Source: Scleromitrula shiraiana (taxonomy: Eukaryota; Ascomycota; Leotiomycetes; Helotiales; Sclerotiniaceae). From it: 64,000 nucleotides of DNA. Positions within the stretch are counted from its first letter, which is position 1. Every line of letters starts with the position of its first letter. Both the position numbers and the translations under genes were made by a program. Below, one piece after another: positions 12,416 through 23,663 of the stretch. The notes under the pieces were generated by a model. It saw only the letters and a program-made list of their open reading frames with translations, did no database searches and had not been told where the DNA came from. The stretch lies in the NCBI GenBank assembly GCA_028455995.1, contig JABELC010000001.1, positions 1,166,501 through 1,230,500 on the forward strand, read 5' to 3'.

Positions 12416-13070
12416 TGACCTGTACCTACTATATATGCTATGTATAGGTAGTACAAGATTCAGAGGTATCGTCAAATAAGATGCCCCGAAACATTCACAC
12501 ACATATATATATTCACATTCACACACATATATTCACACACATATATACCATACCTTCCCTTCATACAACCTTACTGTCTACTGATTAAATAATTTGATCA
12601 AATAAACCCCTGTTCATATTCATACATCTAATAATCATCCCACTTGAGTATAAGTCGGTGAAACAATTGAATCAATTGAATGAATAGATTGTTAGTTACT
12701 TTATGAAGTCCACGGTTGTATTCCCTTCTGGAGTATAAATGTCTACTAGCTTCACTAATAGTAGGTATCTAAATACGGTAGGTAAATATTTTGTACTTAC
12801 ATCCAATAGTAGATAGATGCCAACTTATTAGAATCCTGTCTATGGGCACCGTAGATAGCTTTGAAATACAAATATATAAACTTTATATAGTCTCGATAGT
12901 TAACAAATATGATTCCAATATGAGTTAAAGTTATTAGAACCATTCATTCTCTGTTGTTCAAACCCTATTATTATATAGTCACTACTTCTTCCCCTCTTCC
13001 TCCTCTTGTTACATATAGACAGACTACCGTACCTAGGTAAGTAAGTATACTGTACTTTTACTGTACTATT

Positions 13071-13118
13071 ACAGTACAGTATACAGTACAGTATACAGTA
13101 CAGTATACAGTACAGTAT
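13071..13118. repeat. 12-bp tandem repeat, ACAGTACAGTAT x4
   Basis: Four perfect copies of ACAGTACAGTAT are flanked on the 5' side by inverted versions (TACTGTAC twice at 13048-13066). The array can therefore fold on itself. A related CAGTACAGT motif occurs again near 30,446 and 10,672. Confidence 0.9.
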
Positions 13119-14032
13119 ATAGTACTATGTGAGAAAGGAAAAGAAAGTAATAAATCCTCAAAGTTCCACATTACTCAACTTATTTATTAACTTATTATTT
13201 AATTCAAGAAAAATAACCCAAAACATAATACTAAACTTTTCCCAAAATGATCATTAGTCAAATCGTACATTATTCATAAACTTTGGAACGAATCAAGATT
13301 CTTCCTGAAGAGCTACGAGCATCCACACAATACCCATTAAAATCCTTGCCCCATGCTCATATCCAGTACCCACTTGCGTACAGCAGTTTATACTACCACT
13401 GAGTATTTCGTACATCCACTCCAACAAAGAGGAAAGGGAAGGGTTGTCTGTCTGTCCGGTCTTCTATCTTTCTATCTTTCAACATCATACTACTACAACT
13501 ACAACCTCCCATAAGTTGCTTTTCCCTCAATCTTTCTATGAATAAAGGTTGAAATTTATTGATTGATTGAATCATTCGTAATATTATTTCTTGCATACAT
13601 ACAATTGTTACTATTCTCTTCTATATGTGACCCATTCTTGAACAATCATACAATTCATTAAATAAAAACAATTCTTAGACTCAGAGAGACCGAAAGAAAC
13701 CTTGGAAGAGGAACGCCCACGGAGAAAGCAAGAGAGAGAGAGGAAGAGAGATACATATCGTATTCACCAAATATTTTATCTTTTACCTATTGATATTTTC
13801 TACCTTTACCAATAACCTCGAATTATTCACTCATTCCTTCTTGGTGATGGATGTTATCGACTACGACTTAATGCTGAACGTCATCTAACAAGATCCCTGG
13901 CCCTACGCCGGAAGAACGATAGAACGAATCCCTCATATCCTATTTCGAATATTCTATATAGGAATCTCACGATAATACGAACCGTTACGAACGAATCCCT
14001 TCATTTGGCACATTCGAGCCATATCTTTCAAC

Positions 14033-16227
14033 ATGTCTCCTTCGTTAGATATCCCGTCCGCCGGCTTGAGGTTGGAGAATGATATTTCCACCAAGTCGGT
14101 ATCTACAACGATACCCGCTATCGGATTGTCTTTGAATGATGGAATGATTGAAGAAATGATCAGATGCGTTCAGAGTGGAAAATCAATTGAATTGTCTTTG
14201 GGTGCCAATCCAGTAAGGTTTCCCTCTATGATGAAATCCGGCTATCTAGTCATCTGCTAGTATATAGTCGCGGACAAGAGCAATCGTCATATTGAAAACG
14301 GGTCTGAATAGAACTAGAAGCTAATTAAGTACCCTACAAACTAGAATTTAATTTATGGCAACAAATCCCACAATCTCTCGACTTACGAAGATCCTTTTCA
14401 TTACGAACTGTACCAAACCAACTCTCACGATAACGATACAAAATCTAACAGCAAGATGCTGTCCTCATCGAGAAAACCGCAGACGATACACGAGATAATG
14501 TTTGCTAAGAAGCGATTAGTTACCCCCGACAGGGCGCAGGTAATGAAAACGGTGAATTTGAAGACGGGGAAAACCACTGGAGTTTTTCCTGCACAGACAG
14601 GAGGGGATGCAGCATTGGCGAATTTGAGAGACTCAATTGCTAGCGAAAAGGCAAGAAAGGAGAACAATACGTGAGTAATTTTAGCAGGCATAAATATATC
14701 AGGACTAAATTTTGTAGGACCAAATTGATCAAGGATGCACTCCCGGTTCCTGGCCAGAGACGAGCTGGTGCTGGTAAAGTGACGAATAAAAGCAAATTCT
14801 TGTCACAAAACACCAAGTCTATGCCAACAAGTCCAGCTTTGTCTGGTGTTGGTTCTCCTTCCCTTGGTCCTTCCTCGGTTCCTCTATCCCAGAAACAAGC
14901 AGAGGCAGCAAAGAGCAGTAGGAAGCCAATTATTCACCTATTAGCATTGGAGCCAATGTCCGAGAAGGCACTCAATGATCAAATTACAGGCGCCAAGGAG
15001 GACTTCCACCAAGCATTATCGAAGGTGGGAGATTTGAACGCCAGTACTAACAAATGGGAGCTGCGCAAAAACTATTACAAGGAACTGGATGTGTTCACCT
15101 TTGACTACGATACAGAACAAGATCGCCGGCGAGTTATTGATAATGCTGTCAAAATATTTGACAAGATGAGACTGGGGACCTCAGAACCTCAATGGGACAA
15201 ATTATTACCAAAATCCGAACGTGGAACTGGTAAGTGCCTCAGTAAACTTCAGGCACAAATCGCCCAAGGACCTGTAGCAAAACCAAAAACAAACGGTTCA
15301 GCTTCGAAGAAGGACTCTAGCCGAAATTCACCATCTGTTGACGAAGACGAAGATATATTCGGTGACAAGAACTCAACAAAACCCAAAGGAGAACCAATGG
15401 CTCGATCAACACCTCAGCCGCCTGCTACAAAGTCAAAGAAGCCCAGCGAGAAGGATGCTCAGGCGAAACGATTGTTCTCGAAGAACCCACCCAAAACCGC
15501 TGCGCCAAAGCCAAAAGCTACAAAGCCCGCAAAGAAGGAAATGGAAAAGGTCAAGCCGAATGCAAAGCCTTTGTCATCTCAGTTTGTTAGTGAGTCGGAT
15601 GACGATGAAGCTGAATCGAAGAAGGAGCCAATCTCAAAGCCTGTTAAGAAACCTAGCAACAAGCGTCTTCGTGAGGAGGAAGTCGATTCTAGCGATTCCA
15701 GTTTGCCGTTGAGCAAAAAATCAAAGACTCTTAACAACAACAATTATCGAATTTCAGATGCCAGCCAATCCTCTCGACCAAGCTCTAATTCTACATCCTC
15801 AACTGCAAATTCTTTCAAAGGCAAAGGCAATTCACCCCAAAAGTCTTCACCTTTGGCTTCTTCACCTCCTACAAACGCATCGGAATTCGACATTTCTTCT
15901 GCTGGCGATCGATCTTCATCATCTGCATCACCTACTCATCATAATGTTACATCGAATCAAAGTAGCCGTTCACCAATTCATAAGCGTCACCAAAAATCCT
16001 CGAGCGTCACCTCCTCCTCTTCTTCCGGCACTCGTTACCTCAAGCCTGGTGTTTTATCCCTCGCGAACAAGTACAAAGCCTATTATCCAAAATACGAGGC
16101 ATTGCATAGAGAACTCGCAGCTTTGGGCGGTGCCCGGGATGAAGGGAAGGAGAAAGACTTATTGGATATGCATGAGAGATTAAGCATCTTAAAGCAACAG
16201 ATCCTGGATGGCATTGTCGAGGAATGA
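14033..16227 (+). CDS. ell1: RNA polymerase II elongation factor ELL
   Basis: There are three exons: 14033-14212, 14345-14670 and 14718-16227 (671 aa). The second intron is 47 nt. The N-terminal third matches the ELL domain, with IYGNKSHNLSTYEDPFHYEL and a winged-helix part KPIIHLLALEPMSEKAL through YKELDVFTFDYD, corresponding to RVLHLLALRPYRKAELLLRL in human ELL. The middle (about residues 235-560) is disordered, rich in Ser, Lys and Pro, and carries lysine-rich clusters suitable for nuclear import. The C-terminus (YYPKYEALHRELAALG and onward) resembles the occludin/ELL homology region. ELL suppresses pausing by Pol II; fission yeast Ell1 works with Eaf1 and Ebp1, and budding yeast lacks it. 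Start ATG 14033 follows a stop-rich leader, and the exon 1-2 join preserves the ELL fold. Confidence 0.85.
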
Positions 16228-17397
16228 GGGCAATACCAACATAATTTACTTTCCTCATACATAGAGGCATAAGGCGTATTCCTCAACTTCAAAATTCACC
16301 CACTTGGCACAAAAATCTACTTTTACACATCAACATCATACCCGGACCTATTTCTCCCTACATTTTTCGGCAGTGTTGATTACATTCATATTGCAATCGC
16401 ATCAAAAACTGTCATACCGACAGAACAATAACGATTTTCACATACCATTGGATTACAAACTTTCTTCCATTTAGGCATCATGGAGTCACATGGGGCATTA
16501 CCGCGTTAAGGAGCATGGCATTATAGGAACCTAAAGTTCCAACCTGATTTTTGCTTTTCTTTCGGTCATCATAAAAATATGATCTCTTTTATTTTCCTTT
16601 TCTCTATTTATTTTCTTCGAGGATGGGATTAAGTTGATTAAAATACCCCTTTGGGAGACCTGGGAAATCGGATATTCGGTGGCGTTTCTTCTTCTTCTTG
16701 TTGCTGTTTTTGCTTGAAAGTTTGCGATGGAGTTTTATGTCTTTTGGATTCGGGTTACTATATTGTGGTTGGTTACAAATGGATGGGATGGGTTGGCTGA
16801 CTAGATCATGCCTGGATGCGATGCGATGCAAATGCGAATGGGAATGCGAATCAGATGAGATGAGATGAGATCATATGCATGTGGATAGTTTGCAAAACAT
16901 TTTGTTTTCAAGGGAGGGAGGGGAAGGGAAATAGGGGATAGCATGCCTACATACTAGTATTCTTCAGATGGCTTTTTATTATGATGTTTAGAGAGAGAGA
17001 GAAAATGAGAGAAAAGAGAGACACACCTACAGAGAGACGAAGAGGAGAGAAGGCGCGAAGAGAATGTTGCGAGGGTTTTTTCAATTATGGCTTTTGCAAA
17101 CATAGGATTGGTTTATACCATTTACAGCTATTTGCATCTACATATCAAAAGGAAGAATTCAAAAATGAAGATTTTATAACATCACATGTTTTGTATTTGT
17201 GTAACTTGGTGATGTGTGAGGTTCGTCAATATACGTTTGTTAAACCTCTTCTTTTAGCCATTGCCATAGCCATAGCCATAGATTACATCCATCTCGGCCA
17301 CTGTACCATTTTCCATCCCGGAAGGTACATAGGATAGATAACAACCCTTAGATAGATGTGTGTGGAGATTCAATCGGAAGATAGTAAATCTGATCTG

Positions 17398-17438
17398 ATC
17401 TGGTTTGGTCTGGTCTGGTCTGGTCTGGTCTGGTCTGG
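17398..17438. repeat. (TCTGG)n pentanucleotide repeat
   Basis: Seven or so copies of TCTGG/TTTGG in tandem. Confidence 0.85.
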
Positions 17439-17830
17439 GCAGATTTATGCTAGCTACGTGCTTTGCCGCTGTACGCGCGCGCATGAACGAATAACCGTCC
17501 ATTATCCATCACCCATCACCCATTATCCATTATCCATCACCCATCCATTTATCCATGGATGGGAATGCACAATATACAATGTACAATGGGATAGCTACGA
17601 ATTACGAACTAGAATAATGTATGGGATTTGCTCTGGATACGGGAAATCGATATATTAGTTCTTGCGTGTGGGTAGTTGGTTTTGTGTTTTGGTGAGGAGG
17701 GGGTTTGTTTGGTGAGGAGGGAGGAGATGGTGATGAATGGGGATGGGATAGGGAGGCGAAGTTACAGGAGGGGGGGGGGGTTATAGATTTGGTGGGTAGG
17801 TAGGTTAGGTGATGTTGGAGTGGATTGGTA

Positions 17831-17890
17831 TAGGTAGGTAGGTAGGTAGGAAGGAAGGAAGGAAGGAAGGAAGGAAGAAAGGAAGAAAGG
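17831..17890. repeat. (GGTA)n-(GGAA)n compound microsatellite
   Basis: GGTA units run into GGAA units and then GAAAGGAA variants, a purine-rich tract on the plus strand. Confidence 0.85.
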
Positions 17891-18455
17891 AAGGGTTGAA
17901 GTTTGACATAGTATGAATGCTGTACAAGTTGGATGGGGGCTTAGAAACCGTATACTGTCAGCTTGAGGATGAATTTGAAATTGGGTTTTGGGAATGGGGA
18001 TATATAGATGTGGATACAAATATGCAGAAGAGAATGGAGATATGCTTGGCTGTATAGTGTATGTTGCTTTGGATAATATGGGATATTCCACCCCAATAGG
18101 CACCTATTTAGAGTCCCAAAATTGTTCAATCCTTTCAAAAGATGATAAAAGTATGTTGGAATCAAGCACTGTTAATTGTAATATTAAAAAAAATGATGAA
18201 TTTGTCCATTTGTTGTTTGGATTTCCTGATATCATAAATACGATCGAAACGAAGTTAACATAACGCCAGGCCAGGTTTTGGTGTATTTCCTAAAACACCA
18301 CCACTTCCTCTGCAGTTTTTCGATGTGTACTCCTTTGTTGTTCTCCTTCCTGGCGATGTTTCTCCTCCCCCTAACCTCTGCCGGGAATCACTGAGTGAAT
18401 GTCGGTTCTGGATTGTACAGTGTAATATCGTTTGGGGGGCAGTGGGATAGATGGT

Positions 18456-19198
18456 TTATTGGGTTTTGAAAAGGAGGATGGCGCAATGGCCCAGGTAGAA
18501 ATAGATGAAGTGTTTGGTTTCTACTTGACGATTAGTCGAGGAATGTCGGGGGTGGAAAATGAAATGGGGAAGGAATTACCATGAGTAACAAAAGATCCAA
18601 AATTTCTGCCAACGATGCAGTGCCATGTTGGGCCTCTCTTCTCATCAAACTGCACAGAGAATTAGTTCCACAATTATTAGGAAGAATGAGTGAATCATAC
18701 TGCTTTCTTAATGTATTGTGCAATATCCTGAGGAAGGGTTCGTTAGCCAGTGAAAAGGAGATCGAATAAAGATTGTGCTGGATAAGGAACTTACTTTCTC
18801 AACTGAATGTAAGTTCATAGCTTGTCGAGCTGGACATATTCATCAGCATCAATATCTGGCAGATGTGTTTCCTTCATTATTTTCCAAAGAGAGCTTTCCA
18901 TTGATTTGTTTGGTAGATTTGGAGGACTTGACATACCCACATCAATAGCCTCGTCTTGCATGTCATCGCTCTGTCGTTCATCGCATTAACCGTGTGCGCG
19001 CACATATCGCATTGACAAGTATTTACTAACCATATCGGCAGACTTGACCTGAGCTAAAATCATCAAACATAGTTAGCCAATATTCAAGAGTTTTAACTGA
19101 TAGCATATGTAGTCTTGTCTTGTCTTGTCTTGTCTTTCTATTCAGGAGTTTAAAAACATACAAGCCAGTTCTTCTTGTTGTGGTTGAGTAGCCGCCAT
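18456..19198 (-). CDS. nudG: dynein light chain LC8
   Basis: Seven short exons join to a 96-aa protein: 19198-19162, 19053-19031, 18970-18937, 18829-18795, 18727-18701, 18649-18580 and 18520-18456. Every junction is GT-AG and the frame closes. The product shows the full LC8 order: VKSADMSDDMQDEAIDV, a helix ending EKDIAQYIKKAFDEK, then GPTWHCIVGRNFGSFVTH and ETKHFIYFYLGHCAILLFK. The length and the invariant TWHCIVG and KHFIYFYLG blocks match DYNLL/nudG. LC8 dimers bind short TQT-type peptides in dynein intermediate chain and many other partners. Oddities are exons of 23 and 27 nt and a TCTTG tandem inside intron 1. Naming follows the Aspergillus LC8 gene nudG. Confidence 0.93.
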
Positions 19199-19933
19199 TC
19201 TGTGTGCTTGAGGGATAAGAATTAAATTTGCAAGAGATTCGATTTATAGGGTTGTAGGAGTATGAGGTTGCTTTGTACAGTAGGTGGTATCGAAAGTACA
19301 ATGATTCACAGTCGGAGAGAAAGGAGGAGGAGAGATTGATCGCTTAGCCGAAGTTTAAGCCTGTTGTTCTAGATCTGGTACTTTTATACAACGACAGAGA
19401 TCATTTCACATTAATTCTGGCAGTTAAAAAGTTAGATATCAAAATAAGATGATATGTGCATACAACGATAATACTATCTAAGTATTCGAGGCTTACAATT
19501 AATAAATTATTAATATAATAGTATCTTGAAGAAGTAAGGAATAAATAATGTAACATTTATATTCTACAATCGGATAGAAACAAAAACAAAAACAAAAACA
19601 AAAACAACCTTACATAAGCAAGCATAAGGTACTTGTTCCCGATATTTATATTTATTACTCAATTCGGTCTTTTTGTGCACAGATCTCCATGTGTTCAAGG
19701 AATTTTGACCCAATTATTTTTAAACTCCAAGGCTAAAATAAAAAAAATTGTGCTATGGTAAAAATCCGCTATCATTCTTCAAATAGGAAAAAAAAAAAAA
19801 TTATATTGGAGAGAAAACAGTTGTGAGCTTCATAAATAGTAATAAGTCATTCTTTACCATACCTCATCTCTTATGATACGAACTTAACATCTCAATATCC
19901 CCAATCTACAATTGAACTATACTATTACCACAC
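19199..19933. other. divergent promoter region, LC8 and MRD1
   Basis: This 735-bp stretch separates the start codons of two divergently transcribed genes. It holds (AAAAAC)n at 19577-19607 and a long A-run near 19790. No gene is seen. Confidence 0.6.
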
Positions 19934-22724
19934 ATGGCTTCTTCACGAATATTTATTAAAGGACTCCCTCCCAATATCACGGAGGATGAATTCAAGAATC
20001 ATTTTGGCGCAAAGCAGGAAATCACTGATGCAAAATTGATTCCGCACCGAAGAATTGGTTATGTTGGTTACAAAACTCCAGAAGAAGCTGTCAAGGCAGT
20101 CAAATATTTCAATCGATCATTTATACGAATGTCAAAAATTGGTGTCGAGATCGCCAGACCTGTAAGCATTTTCTTTTGAGCGGGGGTGGGGAAATGGCTT
20201 CTATATGTCTAGAAACTAATGTTCTTTGCAGATATCTGATTCTACTTTACCTATATCTAGAAAAGCACAACGCGAACAAGAACGAGAAAATACTAAATTG
20301 CGAAAACTAAATGAAGATACCCATGTAAAGGAAGCAGATAAACTCAATGCTGGAACAAAACGGAAGCGTGGCGAGGTCGAAGTCAACACCGATGATCACA
20401 AACTGCAGGAATTTTTAGAAGTGATGCAACCTGCTTCGAAGTCCAAGATGTGGGATACGGGAGCTTTAGAACATGCCATTGAGGAGCCACCTACGAAGTT
20501 GCAAGCTATAGAAGCACCGGGTGGAGAGAGTGATGATGAATATCAGGCTGTTCCGAGTAAAATTAGGAAGAAGAGTCCAGAGAAAACCGTCGAATCGCAA
20601 CCGCTACCTACCGCACCTATCGAACAGAATAAGATTGCCATTGATGCCACCCAACCTGAACCTTCAGCGGAGAATACGATATCTAATGACGTTGAAGTAA
20701 CGGATGATGACTGGTTACGAAGTCGTACAAGCAGGCTGCTTGATATAATGGATCCAGAAGATATTATTCCCAAATCACAAAACCCGGCTGTTATGGACGT
20801 CGAGAAAGACACTGAGACCGAAGCAGAGCCTAGTGCTCCAGTCGAAGATATGGACATCGACGAGGAGCCGGAAGCTGCAGAGAAGGAAGAAGATAAAGGC
20901 GACAATATAGATGCTACACAAGAAGCGATCAGAGCTAATGGGCGATTATTTGTACGGAATCTTCCATATAGCGCAACTGAGGACGATCTGCGGAAACATT
21001 TCGAGCAACATGGCGTATTAGAAGAGGTGAGTTTGGAGTCGCAGTTTATTTTTCATCTTAAAGCTTCATGATGAACATCCAGATAGGGACAGCTTATGCT
21101 TTAAAGCATGTGATGTGAACTGGACGAATATTTTAGTAGATGCTTCGTGTTTTCTGAAAGCTATTATCAACAGCCTCTGTTCGATGCGCATTTATAACTT
21201 GTTCGGCTCGCTGACTGTATATAGATACACCTGCCTGTCGATGCAAAAGGCACCAGTAAAGGATTCGTTCTTGTGCAGTATGCAGATCCAGATGCTGCCG
21301 CTGAAGCATATCATAATTTAGATGGTGAGCCATTTCAAGGAAGATTACTTCATATCTTACCTGCGGCGGCTAAAAGGGACAACAAACTGGACGAGTTTGC
21401 TATAGCGAAACTCCCTCTCAAGAAGCAGAGACTTCTTAAAAAGAAAGCCGACTCTTCTTCAAGTACCTTCAATTGGAATTCTTTGTACATGAATCAGGAT
21501 GCCGTCAATTCGTCAGTAGCTGATCGTTTAGGGGTATCAAAGTCGGAACTACTCGACCCTACATCCGCAGATGCTGGTGTCAAGCAAGCCATCGCTGAGA
21601 CCTCGGTCATTCAAGAGACCAAAACATACTTTGCTAACAATGGTGTGGATCTTGATGCATTTAAAAGGCGTGAACGAGGGGATACTGCCATACTGGTTAA
21701 GAACTTCACTTATGGCATGACGCTGGAAGAACTCCGGAAGTTGTTTGAGGACTTTGGTCAAGTTATCCGTGTTCTTATGCCTCCAACTGGTACGATTGCA
21801 ATTGTAGAATTTGCCCAACCAACACATGCAAGAGCAGCATTTGCAAGTCTTTCCTATCGTCGCATGAAAGACTCGGTGCTTTTCCTAGAAAAAGCCCCTA
21901 AGGATCTATTCACTGGTCCACCCCCTGCACAACCCGTGGCAATATCACACAGGAATGCAGATAAAGCGACAGATGCTAAATTGTCAACATCCGATCTACT
22001 CGAGAGGGAAAGTGGCGCTGAGACTGTGGATACAAGCACTTTGTTTGTTCGCAACCTCAATTTCACTACTACAAGTCAACGTCTTACGGAGGTTTTCAAA
22101 CCCCTTGATGGCTTTTTATCGGCACGCGTCAATACGAAAACTGACCCGAAGAAACCGGGTCAAGTTCTCAGTATGGGTTTTGGTTTCTTGGAGTTTAGAG
22201 GCAAATCTCAGGCACAGGCTGCATTAAAAGCCATGGATGGCTACAATCTTGATAATCATAAATTGTTGATCAAGGCATCCCATAAAGGGGCCGATGCTGC
22301 CGAAGAGAGGAGGAAGGAAGACAAAGCTAAGAAATTGGCAGGCAAGCGTACGAAGATCATCATCAAGAATTTGCCCTTCGAAGCCTCCAAATCGGATATT
22401 CGCAAGCTATTCGGTACTTATGGACAGCTTCGATCGGTTCGTATGCCCAAGAAATTCGATCACTCTACACGTGGTTTTGCCTTTGCGGACTTTATTACAG
22501 CCCGTGAAGCGGAGAATGCACTAGAAGCACTTAAAGATACCCATCTCCTGGGGCGTAGATTGGTTCTCGAATTTGCTTCTGCGGAAGCTGTTGACGCAGA
22601 AGAGGAAATCGAAAAAATGCAAAAGAAGGTCGGATCACAAGTCAACAAAGTTGCCTTACAAAATCTTACTGGGGGAGGCCGTAAGAAATTCAATATTGAA
22701 GGTAACGATGCAGATGAGGATTAA
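19934..22724 (+). CDS. mrd1: multiple RNA-binding-domain protein Mrd1
   Basis: There are three exons: 19934-20161, 20232-21026 and 21225-22724 (840 aa; yeast Mrd1 is 887). Five RRMs are visible, at about residues 5-75 (RIFIKGLPPNITEDEF), 311-390 (LFVRNLPYSATEDDL), 494-565 (AILVKNFTYGMTLEEL), 610-690 (TLFVRNLNFTTTSQRL) and 717-800 (IIIKNLPFEASKSDI). The number and the linker between RRM1 and RRM2, long and acidic, are those of Mrd1. Mrd1 associates with 35S pre-rRNA and U3 snoRNA and is needed for early cleavages leading to 18S rRNA, in the nucleolus. The second intron is 198 nt, longer than its neighbours, and splits RRM2. No missing residues were noticed. Confidence 0.93.
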
Positions 22725-23663
22725 AGGAGTTCATTGTAGGTATTTATCAATAATTCGCATATTCTACTGCGATTAATTTCCTGGACATATTTTCTCGCAA
22801 AATGGCAAGCGTCTATCCCCCTTGCCGAAGATACATTCAATGGCGACCCCTGTACAGGAAACTTCGATACAAAACCCTTTTACAATTGATGGAAGGGAAA
22901 TTATTATTCATTTTCAACCTAATTATTGATGTTCCCTCAATTTTTGTAAACAATCTATTGGTAAGTTTGAAAGCATGGAGTTTTGTTGCCGCTAGTAGTG
23001 TTATGACGCCTCCCTTAGTAACAACTGAGGGGTCGGGTTACGATACAAAGAACTAACTACCAACAACTGTGTGTATGATTATTATGGGGTGATACTTTTC
23101 TGTGTGATATGATGATCAAACTCTCGTTGATAATCATGAAGAAAATTGGATAGGCGGAAATTACAAACATATTCGCTCAAAATTAAGCATTCTTCGCGCT
23201 CTTGTGAACTTCCCCCGCAACACGACTTCCTTACTTCGGTCAGAGCTCTTCTGGTCTTTGAGCTTCCTAAGCTGTGTGGCGCAAACGTTATAATCATAAC
23301 ACTCCGAGTTTTCAATGAAAGTAAGTGGTTTAGTTGAATCATCCCCATCATCGAAAAACAGCCCTGCATGCTAGCCCTTTTCAGCAGTAACTATTTTTCG
23401 CAAATCCATTCTGCTTTATCTCTTCTTATAACCTGTGACGATCTCCTCCTTCATTCTTAACCTGTTGACATTCCCTCTTATCACTTGGGACTTTAAACTT
23501 TTCCGCTGCCATTCCTCGAAACATTTTTTACTACAATCCTTATTCTTTACTCAACCAACGAGCATACCCATTTTGCACAGCCTTCTCGAATCTAGGTGTG
23601 AAAGTAGATTCTTCGACCTCAGACTCAAGCATTCTCGAAACCCCAGATTGTAAAATCTGGTCG
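22725..23663. other. intergenic, MRD1 to the TEA factor
   Basis: The stretch contains the MRD1 3' UTR and the TEA-factor promoter. The TEA reading frame is open back to about 23598 without an ATG and is preceded by TCTAG, so a 5' intron with an extra upstream coding exon cannot be excluded. Confidence 0.5.

Larger units (their letters stand above)
6635..14032. other. 7.4-kb stretch without recognisable genes
   Basis: I find no domain-bearing frame on either strand. Short open frames (for example 7946-8312 on both strands, 8775-8969 and 9361-9762) are low in complexity, overlap each other and lack homology I can recognise. The sequence holds many simple repeats (TGTA, a 9-bp unit, a 12-bp unit and GAT runs) and pyrimidine-rich tracts at 7995-8060 and 8720-8900. 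It separates a minus-strand gene from a plus-strand gene, so both promoters lie in it. An unusually long ELL 5' region, a non-coding RNA or a recent expansion are all possible. Confidence 0.55.
16228..18455. other. 2.2-kb intergenic between convergent ELL and LC8 genes
   Basis: Both flanking genes end here, so it should hold two 3' UTRs. Otherwise I see only repeats: ATGCG/ATGAG runs (16817-16872), AGAG-rich sequence near 16990, (TCTGG)n at 17398-17438, ATCCATCACCC-type repeats near 17500, and GGTA/GGAA tetranucleotides at 17831-17890. Open frames on both strands lack domains. Confidence 0.6.

Noticed and set aside
12153..12526. Four repetitive open frames over the 9-bp array
   Set aside because: They stay open only because the repeat unit is a multiple of three.
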